Origin: Bacteroidetes bacterium GWA2_31_9b
GTDB taxonomy: Bacteria > Bacteroidota > Bacteroidia > Bacteroidales > UBA12077
NCBI GenBank assembly: GCA_001769005.1
Contig: MENE01000100.1
Span: 1 to 21,288, forward strand
Length of the DNA stretch: 21,288 nucleotides
Direction of reading: 5' to 3'
Shown: positions 1-8,920 of the stretch, in pieces
Position numbering within the stretch: position 1 is the stretch's first letter
Layout: each line of letters begins with the position of its first letter
Position numbers and translations under genes: made by a program
Notes under the pieces: model-generated
Seen by the model: only the letters and a program-made list of their open reading frames with translations
What the model was told of the DNA's origin: nothing
Database searches by the model: none

Positions 1-2
1 AC

Positions 3-1331
3 TTTATCGAAAATGTAGCTATACTGGCATTGGAAAGAAAAGATGTTGGAATAGTTGAAATAAATAAATTAGTTAAAAAATATGGCTCATCAGAACAAGC
101 TATAGAAAAAATTGAAAAAAATAAAGAAAGCGAACCAATTAAGGTTAGTGCAAAAGAAAATACAATTTCGAGTATCAGGGTTTCTTCTGACAAACTTGAT
201 CATATGATGAATCTTGTTAGTGAGCTAGTAACAACTCAAGCCAGACTTTTATTATATGCTGAGAAATCAAATAATCCTGAACTAAATACAATTGTTGAAA
301 ATATGCAAAAGCTTTCTCGTCAAATTCGCGATAATGCTTTTGATATTGTACTTATTCCTATTGAAACCATGTTAACGCGATTTCAACGATTGGTTAGAGA
401 TTTATCACATGAACTTAAAAAGAATGTTGTTTTTGAAGCTATAGGGGCAGAAACAGAACTTGATAAAACAATAATTGAAACATTAACCGATCCAATATTA
501 CATATTTTGAGAAATTGTCTCGATCATGGAATTGAGCTTCCCGAAGTAAGAAAAAAGTTGGGTAAACCAGAACAAGGAAAAATAATTCTTAAATCATTTT
601 ATTCTGGAACAAATGTTCTAATTCAAATAATTGACGATGGAGCTGGAATTAATGCCGATAAAATTAGAAAAAAGGCTATTCAAAAAGGAATGATTACTGA
701 GAACACAGTTTTATCGAATACAGAAATTTACGACCTTATTTTTCTTCCTGGATTTACAACTGCCGAGAATGTTACCGATGTTTCGGGAAGAGGTGTTGGA
801 ATGGATGTTGTAAAACGAAAGATTAATGAACTTAGAGGCGATGTAATAATTGATTCTGCTATAAATAAAGGAACAACTTTAACAATTAAAGTTCCTTTAA
901 CTTTATCAATAATAGATGGACTACTGGTTTCAATTGATAAGGATTTTTATATTATCCCACTATCGGTGGTTAATAAAATATACGTAATAGTACATGAGTA
1001 TATTGCTGATAAATTTAACAACCTTATTGTACTCGACGGAAAACAATACCCTTTCTTTTCATTACGAAAAGAGCTTGATTATAATTCTGAAAATCCTTTA
1101 AACGAAAGAGTAATACTTGTTACATATGAAGATGGAATGGTTGGATTAGTTGTAGATGAAGTTATTGGTGAGTATCAGGCGGTACTTAAATCTCTTGGCA
1201 AATTATATAAAAATCAGGAAATTATTTCAGGTGCAACCATATTAGGAGATGGCACAGTTTCATTAGTGTTGGATTCTAATAAAATGATTAAAAAATTTTC
1301 AAAAAAAATTGAACTAACAAATAAAATTTAG
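3..1331 (+). CDS. cheA: Chemotaxis histidine kinase CheA, C-terminal part (5' end outside window)
   Basis: CheA autophosphorylates on an N-terminal Hpt histidine and passes phosphate to CheY and CheB. Only the C-terminal part is visible. The frame is open to the window edge (positions 3-29 read FIENVAILA), so the TTG at 30 is not the start. Visible in order: a P3 dimerisation helix pair (about 170-400, with IRVSSDKLDHMMNLVSELV and LIPIETMLTRF); the P4 ATPase with N box RNCLDHGIE (about 510-533), G1 box DDGAGI (633-650) and G2 box GRGVGMDVV (786-812); then a P5 CheW-like domain from about 900 to the end. The Hpt (P1) and any P2 domain must lie upstream. The catalytic boxes look intact; N-box Cys in place of the common Ser is the only oddity seen. 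The gene ends one base before the cheW ribosome binding site, so the two are co-transcribed. Confidence 0.96.
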   Translation, partial: FIENVAILALERKDVGIVEINKLVKKYGSSEQAIEKIEKNKESEPIKVSAKENTISSIRVSSDKLDHMMNLVSELVTTQARLLLYAEKSNNPELNTIVENMQKLSRQIRDNAFDIVLIPIETMLTRFQRLVRDLSHELKKNVVFEAIGAETELDKTIIETLTDPILHILRNCLDHGIELPEVRKKLGKPEQGKIILKSFYSGTNVLIQIIDDGAGINADKIRKKAIQKGMITENTVLSNTEIYDLIFLPGFTTAENVTDVSGRGVGMDVVKRKINELRGDVIIDSAINKGTTLTIKVPLTLSIIDGLLVSIDKDFYIIPLSVVNKIYVIVHEYIADKFNNLIVLDGKQYPFFSLRKELDYNSENPLNERVILVTYEDGMVGLVVDEVIGEYQAVLKSLGKLYKNQEIISGATILGDGTVSLVLDSNKMIKKFSKKIELTNKI

Positions 1332-1337
1332 AGGAGG
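1332..1337 (+). promoter_or_regulatory. Strong Shine-Dalgarno site for cheW
   Basis: AGGAGG sits directly after the cheA stop codon and 5 bases before the cheW ATG. Most other genes here have only A-rich leaders, so this consensus site stands out. It fixes the cheW start and suggests cheW is translated at a high rate relative to cheA. Confidence 0.75.
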
Positions 1338-1342
1338 AAACT

Positions 1343-1834
1343 ATGAATATTGATTCTCTATCCCAAATAAATTCTTATTTATCATTCAAACTGGGTGATG
1401 ATGAATTTGCAGCTCATGTGAGCAAAGTATTAAATATACTTGAAATGATAAATATTACACCAGTTCCCAGATCGCCCGAATATATGAAAGGGGTTGTGAA
1501 TCTTCGCGGAACAGTTTTACCAATTATAGATACCAGAATAAAGTTTGGTATGACTCCAACAGAATATACACAAAATACATGTATAGTAGTTATGGATATT
1601 TTAATGGATAATGATACCATCCAGCTTGGGGCTCTTGTAGATTCTGTTGTTTCGGTTATTGAAATTGAAAACGAACAGATTCAACCACCTCCAAGCTTAG
1701 GAAGTAAATATAAATCGGAATTTATTTTAGGCGTTGCCAAAATTGAAGAACATTTTATAATGATTCTAGATATGGACAAAGTATTTTCTTCTGATGAGTT
1801 AATTATGGTTATGGAAAGTACGGATGAAGCTTAA
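1343..1834 (+). CDS. cheW: Chemotaxis coupling protein CheW
   Basis: CheW is the cytoplasmic adaptor that links the receptor tips to the P5 domain of CheA in the signalling array. The 163-residue product is a single CheW domain of usual length. It starts with YLSFKLGDDEFA and has the typical core PEYMKGVVNLRGTVLPIIDT (about residues 45-64), followed by the second-subdomain strand around LGALVDSVVSVIEI. There is no fused receiver or extra CheW domain. It starts 11 bases after the cheA stop, behind a consensus Shine-Dalgarno site, and is followed 32 bases later by the first receptor, consistent with one cheA-cheW-receptor operon. The identification is secure. Confidence 0.95.
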   Translation: MNIDSLSQINSYLSFKLGDDEFAAHVSKVLNILEMINITPVPRSPEYMKGVVNLRGTVLPIIDTRIKFGMTPTEYTQNTCIVVMDILMDNDTIQLGALVDSVVSVIEIENEQIQPPPSLGSKYKSEFILGVAKIEEHFIMILDMDKVFSSDELIMVMESTDEA

Positions 1835-1866
1835 AAAATATTTTTAAAATACTCAAAAGGAACTTT

Positions 1867-3792
1867 ATGAAATCATTAAATGACCTGAAAATTGGATTTA
1901 GATTAAAATTACTGGTCGGCTTAGCTGTATTTTTTGTAATATCATTATTAGGGTTCGAAACTTTTATTGTGAATAAAAGAGTTATCACTCAGAATACTGA
2001 TTTATTTATATTTTCTCAACTTGACCAGATATCCGAATTAATTAGCCAACATACTTATTCCAAAAAAGTTAACATCAACGACGCGCTTAACCTAACAAGC
2101 AATTTACTTTCCGAAAATAATCTTCGCATAAAAAAAGAGATATCAATTGAAACAGAAGATATTTTCCAAGGAAAAAAAGCAATTTATAAGGTTTTTAAAT
2201 GGCAATTAAATGAAAATGGCTTAAATAATAATCCAGTTTTTTGTAATCAGATTGAAAAATTAACCGGTAATAAATTATCGATATACCAAAAAACAAAAGA
2301 TGGTTATTTTTTAATTGCATCAAATATTGATAAATCAAGTTCAATATTTGAATATAACAACACTTTCCTTTTAACATCAGAAGAAATTCAGAAAATTGAA
2401 AATGGAGAACGTTATATATATTCAAAATCTGTAAATAACAAATATCTTTTATTGGCATGCGATGCATTATGGGTTAATGGAGAAATTGTAGGAATGATTA
2501 TGTTACAGAATGAAAATATTGAATCATCATATTTATCAACAGTTTTAAAAAAGAAAACATATTTCGACGATGGTTTTGTATCTATAATCCAAAAAGATGG
2601 GTATTATTTATACCACCCCGATATGCAAGGTGAAAGTGCTGCAAATTTTATGTTTTTTAAGGAATTAATTCATAAAAATTCCGAATCAGAAAAGTTTGAA
2701 ATTAAATGGCCTGAAACAGATTCTGGACGAATAAAATATTTGTATTTTAAATATATTCCAGAGTACAATTTTTATATAACAATTGTTTTTGATAAAAGCG
2801 GTTTGTTTGCTTCTCTTAAGAAATTAGCATTTTCGATAATGTTTGCAATATTTCTTGCTATCTTATTATTCTTTGCAATAATAACATGGTTTTCTAAAAA
2901 AATTGTAACTAATATTAATCATGGAATTGAGTTTGCTCAAAAAGTTTCTGAAGGAGATTTATCGGCAAATTTTAAAATTGACCAAAAAGATGAGATTGGA
3001 ATGTTGGCTGTATCATTAAACAAGATGGTTGTTCAACTTCGGAATATTGTTGATCAGGTAAATGTTAGTTCAAACAATATTGCTTCTGCCAGTCAGGAAA
3101 TAAATTCAGGTTCTCAGCAACTTTCACAAGGAGCAAATGAACAAGCAGCATCTACTGAAGAAATATCATCATCTATGGAGCAAATGGTTGCTAATATTCA
3201 TCAGAATACTACTAATGCAGTTCAAACCGAAAGAATGTCAAGAAAATCGTCAGAAGGAATGAGGTTTGTATTAGGATCTGCATTGCAAAACAGAAATTCG
3301 ATAAATAATATTGCCGAGAAAATTTCCATAATAAATGAAATTGCATTTCAAACCAATATTCTTGCATTAAATGCAGCAGTTGAAGCAGCACGTGCAGGCG
3401 AGCATGGAAAAGGATTTGCTGTTGTTGCAAACGAAGTTCGACGATTAGCAGAACGCAGTAAAATTGCTGCTCAGGAAATCGACGAATTATCGAAAACCAG
3501 TGTTAAAGTGAACGAGGAAGTTGCTTTTTTAATGGAACAAATAGCACCTGAAATTGAAAAAACGTCTAAACTGGTTCAGGAAATTGCTTCGTCGAGTCTT
3601 GAACAGAATTCAGGAGCAGAACAAGTAAATAGTGCTATACAACAACTAAATCAAGTAACTCAGCAAAACGCTGCAGCATCAGAAGAATTAGCTGCATCGG
3701 CTCAGCAACTGGAGTTTCAGGCTGGAAAACTTAAAGTAAACATTGAATTTTTTAATAAAAAAAATATTGAGACTAATAAATCTGAAATGTAG
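1867..3792 (+). CDS. Methyl-accepting chemotaxis protein 1, Cache_3-Cache_2-like sensor, no C-terminal tether
   Basis: A 641-residue transmembrane chemoreceptor. TM1 is at about 13-35, the periplasmic sensor at 37-315, TM2 at about 318-342, then HAMP and the methyl-accepting coiled coil. The sensor has LTGNKLSIYQKTKDGYFLIA (132-151) and a second half with DGYYLYHPD (244-252), which resembles the double-Cache fusion Cache_3-Cache_2; the ligand is unknown. The hairpin tip that contacts CheA/CheW is canonical (EIAFQTNILALNAAVEAARA, 491-510). Methylation-type pairs include AASTEEISSS (around 427-436) and AAASEELAAS. The protein ends KNIETNKSEM, so it lacks the aromatic pentapeptide found on the other three receptors and would depend on them for efficient methylation. 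A weak AAGGA motif precedes the ATG. The first residues (KIGFRL) match receptor 2. Confidence 0.93.
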   Translation: MKSLNDLKIGFRLKLLVGLAVFFVISLLGFETFIVNKRVITQNTDLFIFSQLDQISELISQHTYSKKVNINDALNLTSNLLSENNLRIKKEISIETEDIFQGKKAIYKVFKWQLNENGLNNNPVFCNQIEKLTGNKLSIYQKTKDGYFLIASNIDKSSSIFEYNNTFLLTSEEIQKIENGERYIYSKSVNNKYLLLACDALWVNGEIVGMIMLQNENIESSYLSTVLKKKTYFDDGFVSIIQKDGYYLYHPDMQGESAANFMFFKELIHKNSESEKFEIKWPETDSGRIKYLYFKYIPEYNFYITIVFDKSGLFASLKKLAFSIMFAIFLAILLFFAIITWFSKKIVTNINHGIEFAQKVSEGDLSANFKIDQKDEIGMLAVSLNKMVVQLRNIVDQVNVSSNNIASASQEINSGSQQLSQGANEQAASTEEISSSMEQMVANIHQNTTNAVQTERMSRKSSEGMRFVLGSALQNRNSINNIAEKISIINEIAFQTNILALNAAVEAARAGEHGKGFAVVANEVRRLAERSKIAAQEIDELSKTSVKVNEEVAFLMEQIAPEIEKTSKLVQEIASSSLEQNSGAEQVNSAIQQLNQVTQQNAAASEELAASAQQLEFQAGKLKVNIEFFNKKNIETNKSEM

Positions 3793-3834
3793 TTTGTAAT
3801 ATTTTAAAGTGTTTCTAAAGAAAAAAATTCTATT

Positions 3835-5883
3835 ATGAAAATGAATGATTTTAAAATAGGGTTCCGGTTAAATCTGATGTTAATGTCGATAACATTTTTA
3901 ATAGTTTCTATGTTGGGAACATATGCATTTATTAAAAATAAGATGCGGATTAGAGAATATTCAAACAACTTAATTATTGATATGATAAATGGTTTTGATG
4001 AAAATATTAATCATCATGTGCTTGATTTTCAGAAACAAATTCTTAAATACAATCAAATTACAAACCAAATGATTTGTAAAAATGAAACGTATAATTTCAA
4101 TAATGGGTTTTTAAATGCAGATGCAAAAATAATTCTAAATGAAGATTTAAGAAGATTATCAATAGAAGCATTGAATTCTGGAAATATACCCCTTTTTGGA
4201 AATACTACATTGTTAAATTCTATCAAAAATAATACACAAACAAATTGTGTTTTGTTTCAAAAAACATCAGTTGGTTTTCTTTGTATTTCAAGTTCCGATA
4301 ATAAAAAATATTCAATAGGCGATATAATTCCATTTGATTCAGAAATTATTAAACAAACTGAAGAAAATGGTTTGTATTATGAATCAATTTTTAATGATGA
4401 AAATAAAGGAATAGGTGTTTATAGTGCACAATATATTAAAGAAAAATTACAAGTCATATTATATACAAGTACACCTAAATATAATATAGATGTAATAAGA
4501 GACCTTTTTCATTCAAAATCAATTTATACCGATGGATATGCTTTTATAATATCAAAAGAAGGTGATTTTATTATTGAACCAAACGATAAATATAAATATG
4601 AAGAAGCTTCAAAATTAATTCAGGTTATTAATGAAAATCAAGATTCAGAAGAAAAAGTAAAATTCTATGATAAATCAAAATCACAAAAATATTTATACTA
4701 TAAATATAGCAATGTTGCTCAAGCATATATTGGTGTAGTTGCTACAGACGACTATATTTTCGTTGAATTAAAAAGTTTTAAAAAATTGATTTTTGTGAGT
4801 ATAGCTATAGCTCTTTTAGTTTTTTTTATACTCTTGGTTTTTATCTCAAAAAATATAACATCACCATTAAAAAAAGGAGTAGAGTTTGCACTTCAGGTTA
4901 CTGCCGGAAATTTGCAGGCAACTATTGATATTAATCAAAAAGATGAGGTAGGTCAATTAGTTGATTCGTTAAATAAAATGGTAATAAATCTTCGCAATAT
5001 AATTTCAGAAATAAATGTAAGCACCGATCAGATTGCAGTTTTGAGTATGCAAATGAGTTCAAGTTCGCAACAACTATCACAAGGAGCCAGTGAACAAGCA
5101 TCGTCGGCCGAGCAGGTTTCATCATCAATGGAGCAGATGGTTTCGAATATCCAGCAAAATGCCGATAATGCTCAACAAACCGATAAAATATCGAAAAAAG
5201 CTGCCGAAGGAATGAATACAGTGAAAACATCATCGGAAGAGAATTACGAAGCAGTAAATAATATATCCGAAAAAATTTCAATCATTAATGATATTGCTTT
5301 TCAAACAAATATACTGGCATTGAATGCTGCAGTTGAAGCAGCCCGAGCAGGGGAACATGGGAAAGGTTTTGCAATGGTTGCAAGCGAAGTAAGAAAATTA
5401 GCCGAACGAAGCCGAATATCTGCAGATCAAATAGAAAAATTATCACGTGTAAGCGTAAAATCGAACGATCAGGTTGCCCGGTTAATGGACGAGATAGCTC
5501 CCGAAATTGATAAAACAGCAAAACTAATTCAGGAAATTACTGCAGCCAGTTTAGAACAAAATTCAGGAGCCGATCAGGTAAATAGTGCCATTCAGCAGCT
5601 TAATCAGGTAACCCAACAAAATGCTGCAGCATCTGAAGAGTTAGCAACTAGTGCTGAAGAACTTGCAAGCCAGGCACAACAATTAAAAGAAACAATAGCT
5701 TACTTTAAAACGGGTATGGAATTAAATAAAGAAACATTATCAACTAGTAATACTGTAGAAATTAAAAAATCATTAGACCACACTAATTTTAGTCAGGTAG
5801 TAAATTCTAAATATGAATCAAGAGGTGTGGATATTAACATGCTAGACGATAATAAACTTGATGATAATTATGAAAGTTTCTAA
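3835..5883 (+). CDS. Methyl-accepting chemotaxis protein 2, Cache_3-Cache_2-like sensor, NYESF tail
   Basis: A 682-residue chemoreceptor built like receptor 1: TM1 about 12-33, periplasmic double-Cache-like sensor about 36-315 (with VLFQKTSVGFLCIS and later TDGYAFIISKEGDFIIEP), TM2 about 316-340, HAMP, then the signalling coiled coil with the tip around residues 485-525. Here the tip reads AMVASEVRKLAER where the others have AVVANEVR. At the first methylation site it encodes Glu-Gln (SSAEQVSS, Q427), where the other receptors have Glu-Glu, so it could be a deamidation substrate for CheB or CheD. After the coiled coil comes a flexible tail of about 45 residues ending RGVDINML...LDDNYESF. The last five residues fit the CheR/CheB tether x-[HFYW]-x-x-[HFYW] and differ from E. 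coli Tsr NWESF in one residue. It lies 42 bases after receptor 1, with no promoter visible between them. Confidence 0.93.
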   Translation: MKMNDFKIGFRLNLMLMSITFLIVSMLGTYAFIKNKMRIREYSNNLIIDMINGFDENINHHVLDFQKQILKYNQITNQMICKNETYNFNNGFLNADAKIILNEDLRRLSIEALNSGNIPLFGNTTLLNSIKNNTQTNCVLFQKTSVGFLCISSSDNKKYSIGDIIPFDSEIIKQTEENGLYYESIFNDENKGIGVYSAQYIKEKLQVILYTSTPKYNIDVIRDLFHSKSIYTDGYAFIISKEGDFIIEPNDKYKYEEASKLIQVINENQDSEEKVKFYDKSKSQKYLYYKYSNVAQAYIGVVATDDYIFVELKSFKKLIFVSIAIALLVFFILLVFISKNITSPLKKGVEFALQVTAGNLQATIDINQKDEVGQLVDSLNKMVINLRNIISEINVSTDQIAVLSMQMSSSSQQLSQGASEQASSAEQVSSSMEQMVSNIQQNADNAQQTDKISKKAAEGMNTVKTSSEENYEAVNNISEKISIINDIAFQTNILALNAAVEAARAGEHGKGFAMVASEVRKLAERSRISADQIEKLSRVSVKSNDQVARLMDEIAPEIDKTAKLIQEITAASLEQNSGADQVNSAIQQLNQVTQQNAAASEELATSAEELASQAQQLKETIAYFKTGMELNKETLSTSNTVEIKKSLDHTNFSQVVNSKYESRGVDINMLDDNKLDDNYESF

Positions 5884-5935
5884 TGTTTATAAAAATAATA
5901 AATTTAAATCTAAAGTTTAATTTAAATAAAATACT

Positions 5936-6664
5936 ATGAAAAAGAAAGTTACTTATTCGTTAATCACGATAATTTTATTTGTTTTTGTATCTGCAACTGA
6001 ATCTTATGCGCAGGAAAACGAACAAAAAAAAGGAAACATAGATATAAGTGTTGATTTTGTAAATAGATATTTATGGCGTGGTTTATTATATTGTTCAACA
6101 CCCAGTATTCAACCATATTTAGCTTATACTAATGCTAACGAAAACTTTAGTTTTGGAGCATGGGGTTCGTATAGTAATTCATCAAATTACGGCGAAGTTG
6201 ATTTATTTATAACTTATTCTGCTAAGTATTTTAGTGTTTCGGTCTGGGATTACTTTTTAATGGACGAAACAGCTTCGAGAAATAGATATTTTCAGTATGA
6301 TAATGAAACAACAGGACATTCTTACGAAGCAGCTTTAGTTATTGGCAATTTTAAATTACCCATACAAATTACATCTAGTATTTTCTTTTATGGTGCTGAT
6401 AAAGATGCAAATGGCGACAACTATTATTCTTTATATTTTGAAGCAGCTTATACCTTTAATGTTGCAAACCAAGATTTTAATGTTTTCTTAGGAGGAACCC
6501 CAAGAGAAGGATTATATGGTTCAGGTCCCGGTTTTGTTAATTTAGGTTGTTCATTAACAAAAGAAATTAAGATAACAGACAATTTTAGCCTCCCATTAAA
6601 AGGTTCTTTAGTATTTAATCCAAGGGAAGAAAATGTTTTTTTTATAGTTGGTATTACCTTATAA
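5936..6664 (+). CDS. Putative outer-membrane beta-barrel protein (TorF / Gcw_chp-like)
   Basis: A 242-residue exported protein. It has a clear signal peptide (basic MKKK, hydrophobic 8-20, probable cleavage after SYA at residue 25). The mature part is made of alternating short amphipathic strands rich in Tyr, Phe, Asn and Ser. The first strand region, VDFVNRYLWRGLLY followed by PSIQPYLAYT and FGAWGSYSNS, resembles the family of small putative porins called TorF or Gcw_chp, but I cannot confirm the family without a search. The protein ends in a hydrophobic strand (FFIVGITL). It stands between two receptors and ends 9 bases before receptor 3, so co-expression is likely. A role in passing the receptor ligand across the outer membrane is inference only. 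No binding or catalytic residues can be named. Confidence 0.72.
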   Translation: MKKKVTYSLITIILFVFVSATESYAQENEQKKGNIDISVDFVNRYLWRGLLYCSTPSIQPYLAYTNANENFSFGAWGSYSNSSNYGEVDLFITYSAKYFSVSVWDYFLMDETASRNRYFQYDNETTGHSYEAALVIGNFKLPIQITSSIFFYGADKDANGDNYYSLYFEAAYTFNVANQDFNVFLGGTPREGLYGSGPGFVNLGCSLTKEIKITDNFSLPLKGSLVFNPREENVFFIVGITL

Positions 6665-6673
6665 ACTAAAATT

Positions 6674-8743
6674 ATGAAAAAAAATAGATTTATATCTATA
6701 AAGAACCGTGTTGGATTATGGGTAGGGTTAGTAATTGTAATTACAGTTATGACCTTAGCAACATATTCAACAATAAAATTAAGGCGAATAACTATTTCTG
6801 ATGCAAAAGATATAGTTCATACAGAAGCTAAAAACTATGCAGCCACTATTAAGACAATATTTGAAGAAGCCTTAATTGAATCAAGAACAGTTGCAGAAAT
6901 GCTTTCAGCTATTAAAGATACAGATGCAACTATTGAAATAAATAGAGATGAAGCAGAATATATGGCAAAAAATGTATTACTAAGACACGAACATTTTCTT
7001 GGCCTTACACTTGCATGGGAACCTAATGCATTTGATAATAAGGATAAAGAATTCCGTAATACAAAAAAAACGGATAATACAGGGCGATTTTTATCATATC
7101 TTACAAAAGATGGTAAAGGTGGGGTTGTTATTGAACCATTAATTGGATATGAATCTGAAGATGTTGGGCCATGGTATTGGGACCCTAAAAATAAAATGAA
7201 CGAAATCGTAACCGAACCAGTTGTTTATCCAATTCAAGGTAGAGACGTATTTATGATTTCTTTTATGACCCCAATAATTCAAAAAAAAGAATTTTTAGGT
7301 GTTACTGGTATTGATATAGAGGTAAACTTTCTCCAAAACCTAATAGCAGAAGCTAAAATTTTTAATGGCTTTGCTGAAATATCTGTGTTATCAACCGAAG
7401 GTATGTACGCAGCTAACTCGGAAAAACCTGAATTAGTTGGTAAAAATCTTTCTGATGTATATACAAATTCAGCTTTACAAATAGCTGATATAAAATCGAA
7501 AAACGATAAAATTGTTCAAACAGATGAAAATATTGAAATTTTTGTACCAATTCAGTTAGGTTATTCCGACACTCCCTGGCAAGTACGTATAACATTACCT
7601 CTTAATGTTGTAACTCAAAAAGCAAATAGAATGATGTACACTATGCTTGGAATAGGATTACTTCTTACATTATTGGGCATATTTATTATTTACTTATTTA
7701 TTAATAGTATACTTAAACCTTTAACCAGCCTTGTACAAGTAGTTGAACGAGTATCTGAAGGTGATTTAAATGAAATGTCAGATTTATCCCAAAGAAATGA
7801 TGAAATTTTCCTATTAATTCATGCGATAAAAGAAATGGTATTTAAGTTAAGAGAGATTGTTATGAATGTTATTACAGGAGCAGATAATATTACAAGTGCA
7901 AGTCTTCAGTTAAGTTCTAATTCTCAACAACTTTCACAAGGGGCAAATGAACAAGCATCATCAGCAGAAGAAGTTTCTTCATCAATGGAACAAATGGCTT
8001 CAAATATTCAACAAAATACCGATAATGCACAGCAAACCGTAAAGATTTCTATAAATGCAGCCGATGGAATGAAGATAGTTATGAAAGCTGCAAAAGATAA
8101 TAGTATTGCAATTAAACAAATTGCTAAAAAAATATCAATAATTGATGATATTGCTTTTCAAACCAATATTTTAGCTTTAAATGCTGCTGTAGAAGCTGCT
8201 CGTGCTGGCGAACATGGTAAAGGATTTGCAGTTGTTGCAAATGAAGTTCGTAAATTAGCCGAACGTAGTAAAATTGCTGCTGATGAAATCGACACACTTT
8301 CAAAATCAAGTGTTGAAGTGAACGATGAAGTAACTAAATTAATTGAATCAATTGTACCTGAAATTGAAAAAACATCAAAACTTGTTCAGGAAATTTCTGC
8401 TGCAAGTTTAGAACAAAATTCAGGAGCCGATCAGGTAAATAGTGCAATACAACAACTTAGTCAGGTTACACAACAAAATGCTTCTGCTTCTGAAGAATTA
8501 GCTACAAGTTCTGAAGAATTAGCTAGTCAGGCTAAACAACTTAAAGATAATATTGCTTTTTTTAAAATTGATGATTATGATGACGAAAATGAATATGAAA
8601 ATGTAAAAAAAACGAAGAAGATACCTGTAAAAAAAATAAAAAGTGAATTTAAAAATCCTGCAAATAAAATTCATAGATCATCAGGTATAGATATTAATCT
8701 TGGCAACGATAAAAATATTGATGAAGAATATGAACGATATTAA
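6674..8743 (+). CDS. Methyl-accepting chemotaxis protein 3, dCache_1-like sensor, EYERY tail
   Basis: A 689-residue chemoreceptor: TM1 about 13-34, sensor about 37-318, TM2 about 319-345, HAMP, signalling coiled coil with the standard tip (DIAFQTNILALNAAVEAARA). The sensor looks like a double Cache (dCache_1) domain: LAWEPNAFDNKDKEF, then GPWYWDPKNK, then EPVVYPIQGRDVFMIS and the strand FLGVTGIDIEV, with the conserved Asp at its end. Such domains often bind amino acids or other small molecules; the ligand here is unknown. The methylation site reads SSAEEVSS. The tail is lysine-rich and ends SSGIDINLGNDKNIDEEYERY-type sequence, with EYERY fitting the CheR/CheB tether. From HAMP onward it is almost the same as receptor 4, also at DNA level, while the sensors differ. 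Confidence 0.94.
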   Translation: MKKNRFISIKNRVGLWVGLVIVITVMTLATYSTIKLRRITISDAKDIVHTEAKNYAATIKTIFEEALIESRTVAEMLSAIKDTDATIEINRDEAEYMAKNVLLRHEHFLGLTLAWEPNAFDNKDKEFRNTKKTDNTGRFLSYLTKDGKGGVVIEPLIGYESEDVGPWYWDPKNKMNEIVTEPVVYPIQGRDVFMISFMTPIIQKKEFLGVTGIDIEVNFLQNLIAEAKIFNGFAEISVLSTEGMYAANSEKPELVGKNLSDVYTNSALQIADIKSKNDKIVQTDENIEIFVPIQLGYSDTPWQVRITLPLNVVTQKANRMMYTMLGIGLLLTLLGIFIIYLFINSILKPLTSLVQVVERVSEGDLNEMSDLSQRNDEIFLLIHAIKEMVFKLREIVMNVITGADNITSASLQLSSNSQQLSQGANEQASSAEEVSSSMEQMASNIQQNTDNAQQTVKISINAADGMKIVMKAAKDNSIAIKQIAKKISIIDDIAFQTNILALNAAVEAARAGEHGKGFAVVANEVRKLAERSKIAADEIDTLSKSSVEVNDEVTKLIESIVPEIEKTSKLVQEISAASLEQNSGADQVNSAIQQLSQVTQQNASASEELATSSEELASQAKQLKDNIAFFKIDDYDDENEYENVKKTKKIPVKKIKSEFKNPANKIHRSSGIDINLGNDKNIDEEYERY
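7943..8010 (+). repeat. Direct repeat within MCP 3, copy 1 (68 bp exact)
   Basis: These 68 bases are identical to 10193-10260, at an offset of 2250 bases. They encode the N-terminal methylation region of the receptor signalling domain. Similarity continues on both sides through the rest of that domain, with scattered third-position changes; another near-identical block is at about 8411-8469 (matching 10661-10719). This is duplicated coding sequence, not a mobile element. Confidence 0.9.
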
Positions 8744-8802
8744 AATTAATCCGTTTTAAGTACGAATACTCAAAACATATATTTATTTAAAAAGCAGGAT
8801 AA

Positions 8803-8810
8803 TAATTTTG
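8803..8810 (+). promoter_or_regulatory. Candidate -7 promoter element before MCP 4
   Basis: TAATTTTG matches the Bacteroidota -7 consensus TAnnTTTG. No TTTG is found at the -33 distance, only TTTA at 8782-8785 (17-base spacer), so this is a one-sided match. It lies in the 177-base gap between receptors 3 and 4, one of the longest gaps in the cluster, and would give a leader of about 100 bases. Apart from this the gap (8744-8920) is AT-rich with no ORF or strong hairpin that I can see. Confidence 0.35.
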
Positions 8811-8920
8811 GATTTACTGAAAAATGAAAAAAATGATATTCCAATAATCGGTTTTTATATTAACAGTTCATAACATAATAATTTATTTGTTGTATTTAAT
8901 TTAAATTTAAAATAAAAAAT

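Noticed and set aside
30..32. TTG as the start of cheA
   Set aside because: The frame stays open to the window edge, and CheA needs an Hpt domain upstream. The gene is cut by the window, not short.
3750..3834. Receptor 1 tail lost by frameshift
   Set aside because: I looked for a D-x-Y-E-x-[FY] tail in the other frames just after its stop codon and found none. The tail appears truly absent.
4931..5521. Reverse-strand open frames of about 116 and 78 codons inside receptor 2 (and similar ones in receptors 1 and 3)
   Set aside because: They lie antisense to the conserved receptor signalling domain, have low-complexity Gln/Leu/His-rich products and no leader. They are shadows of the coding strand.
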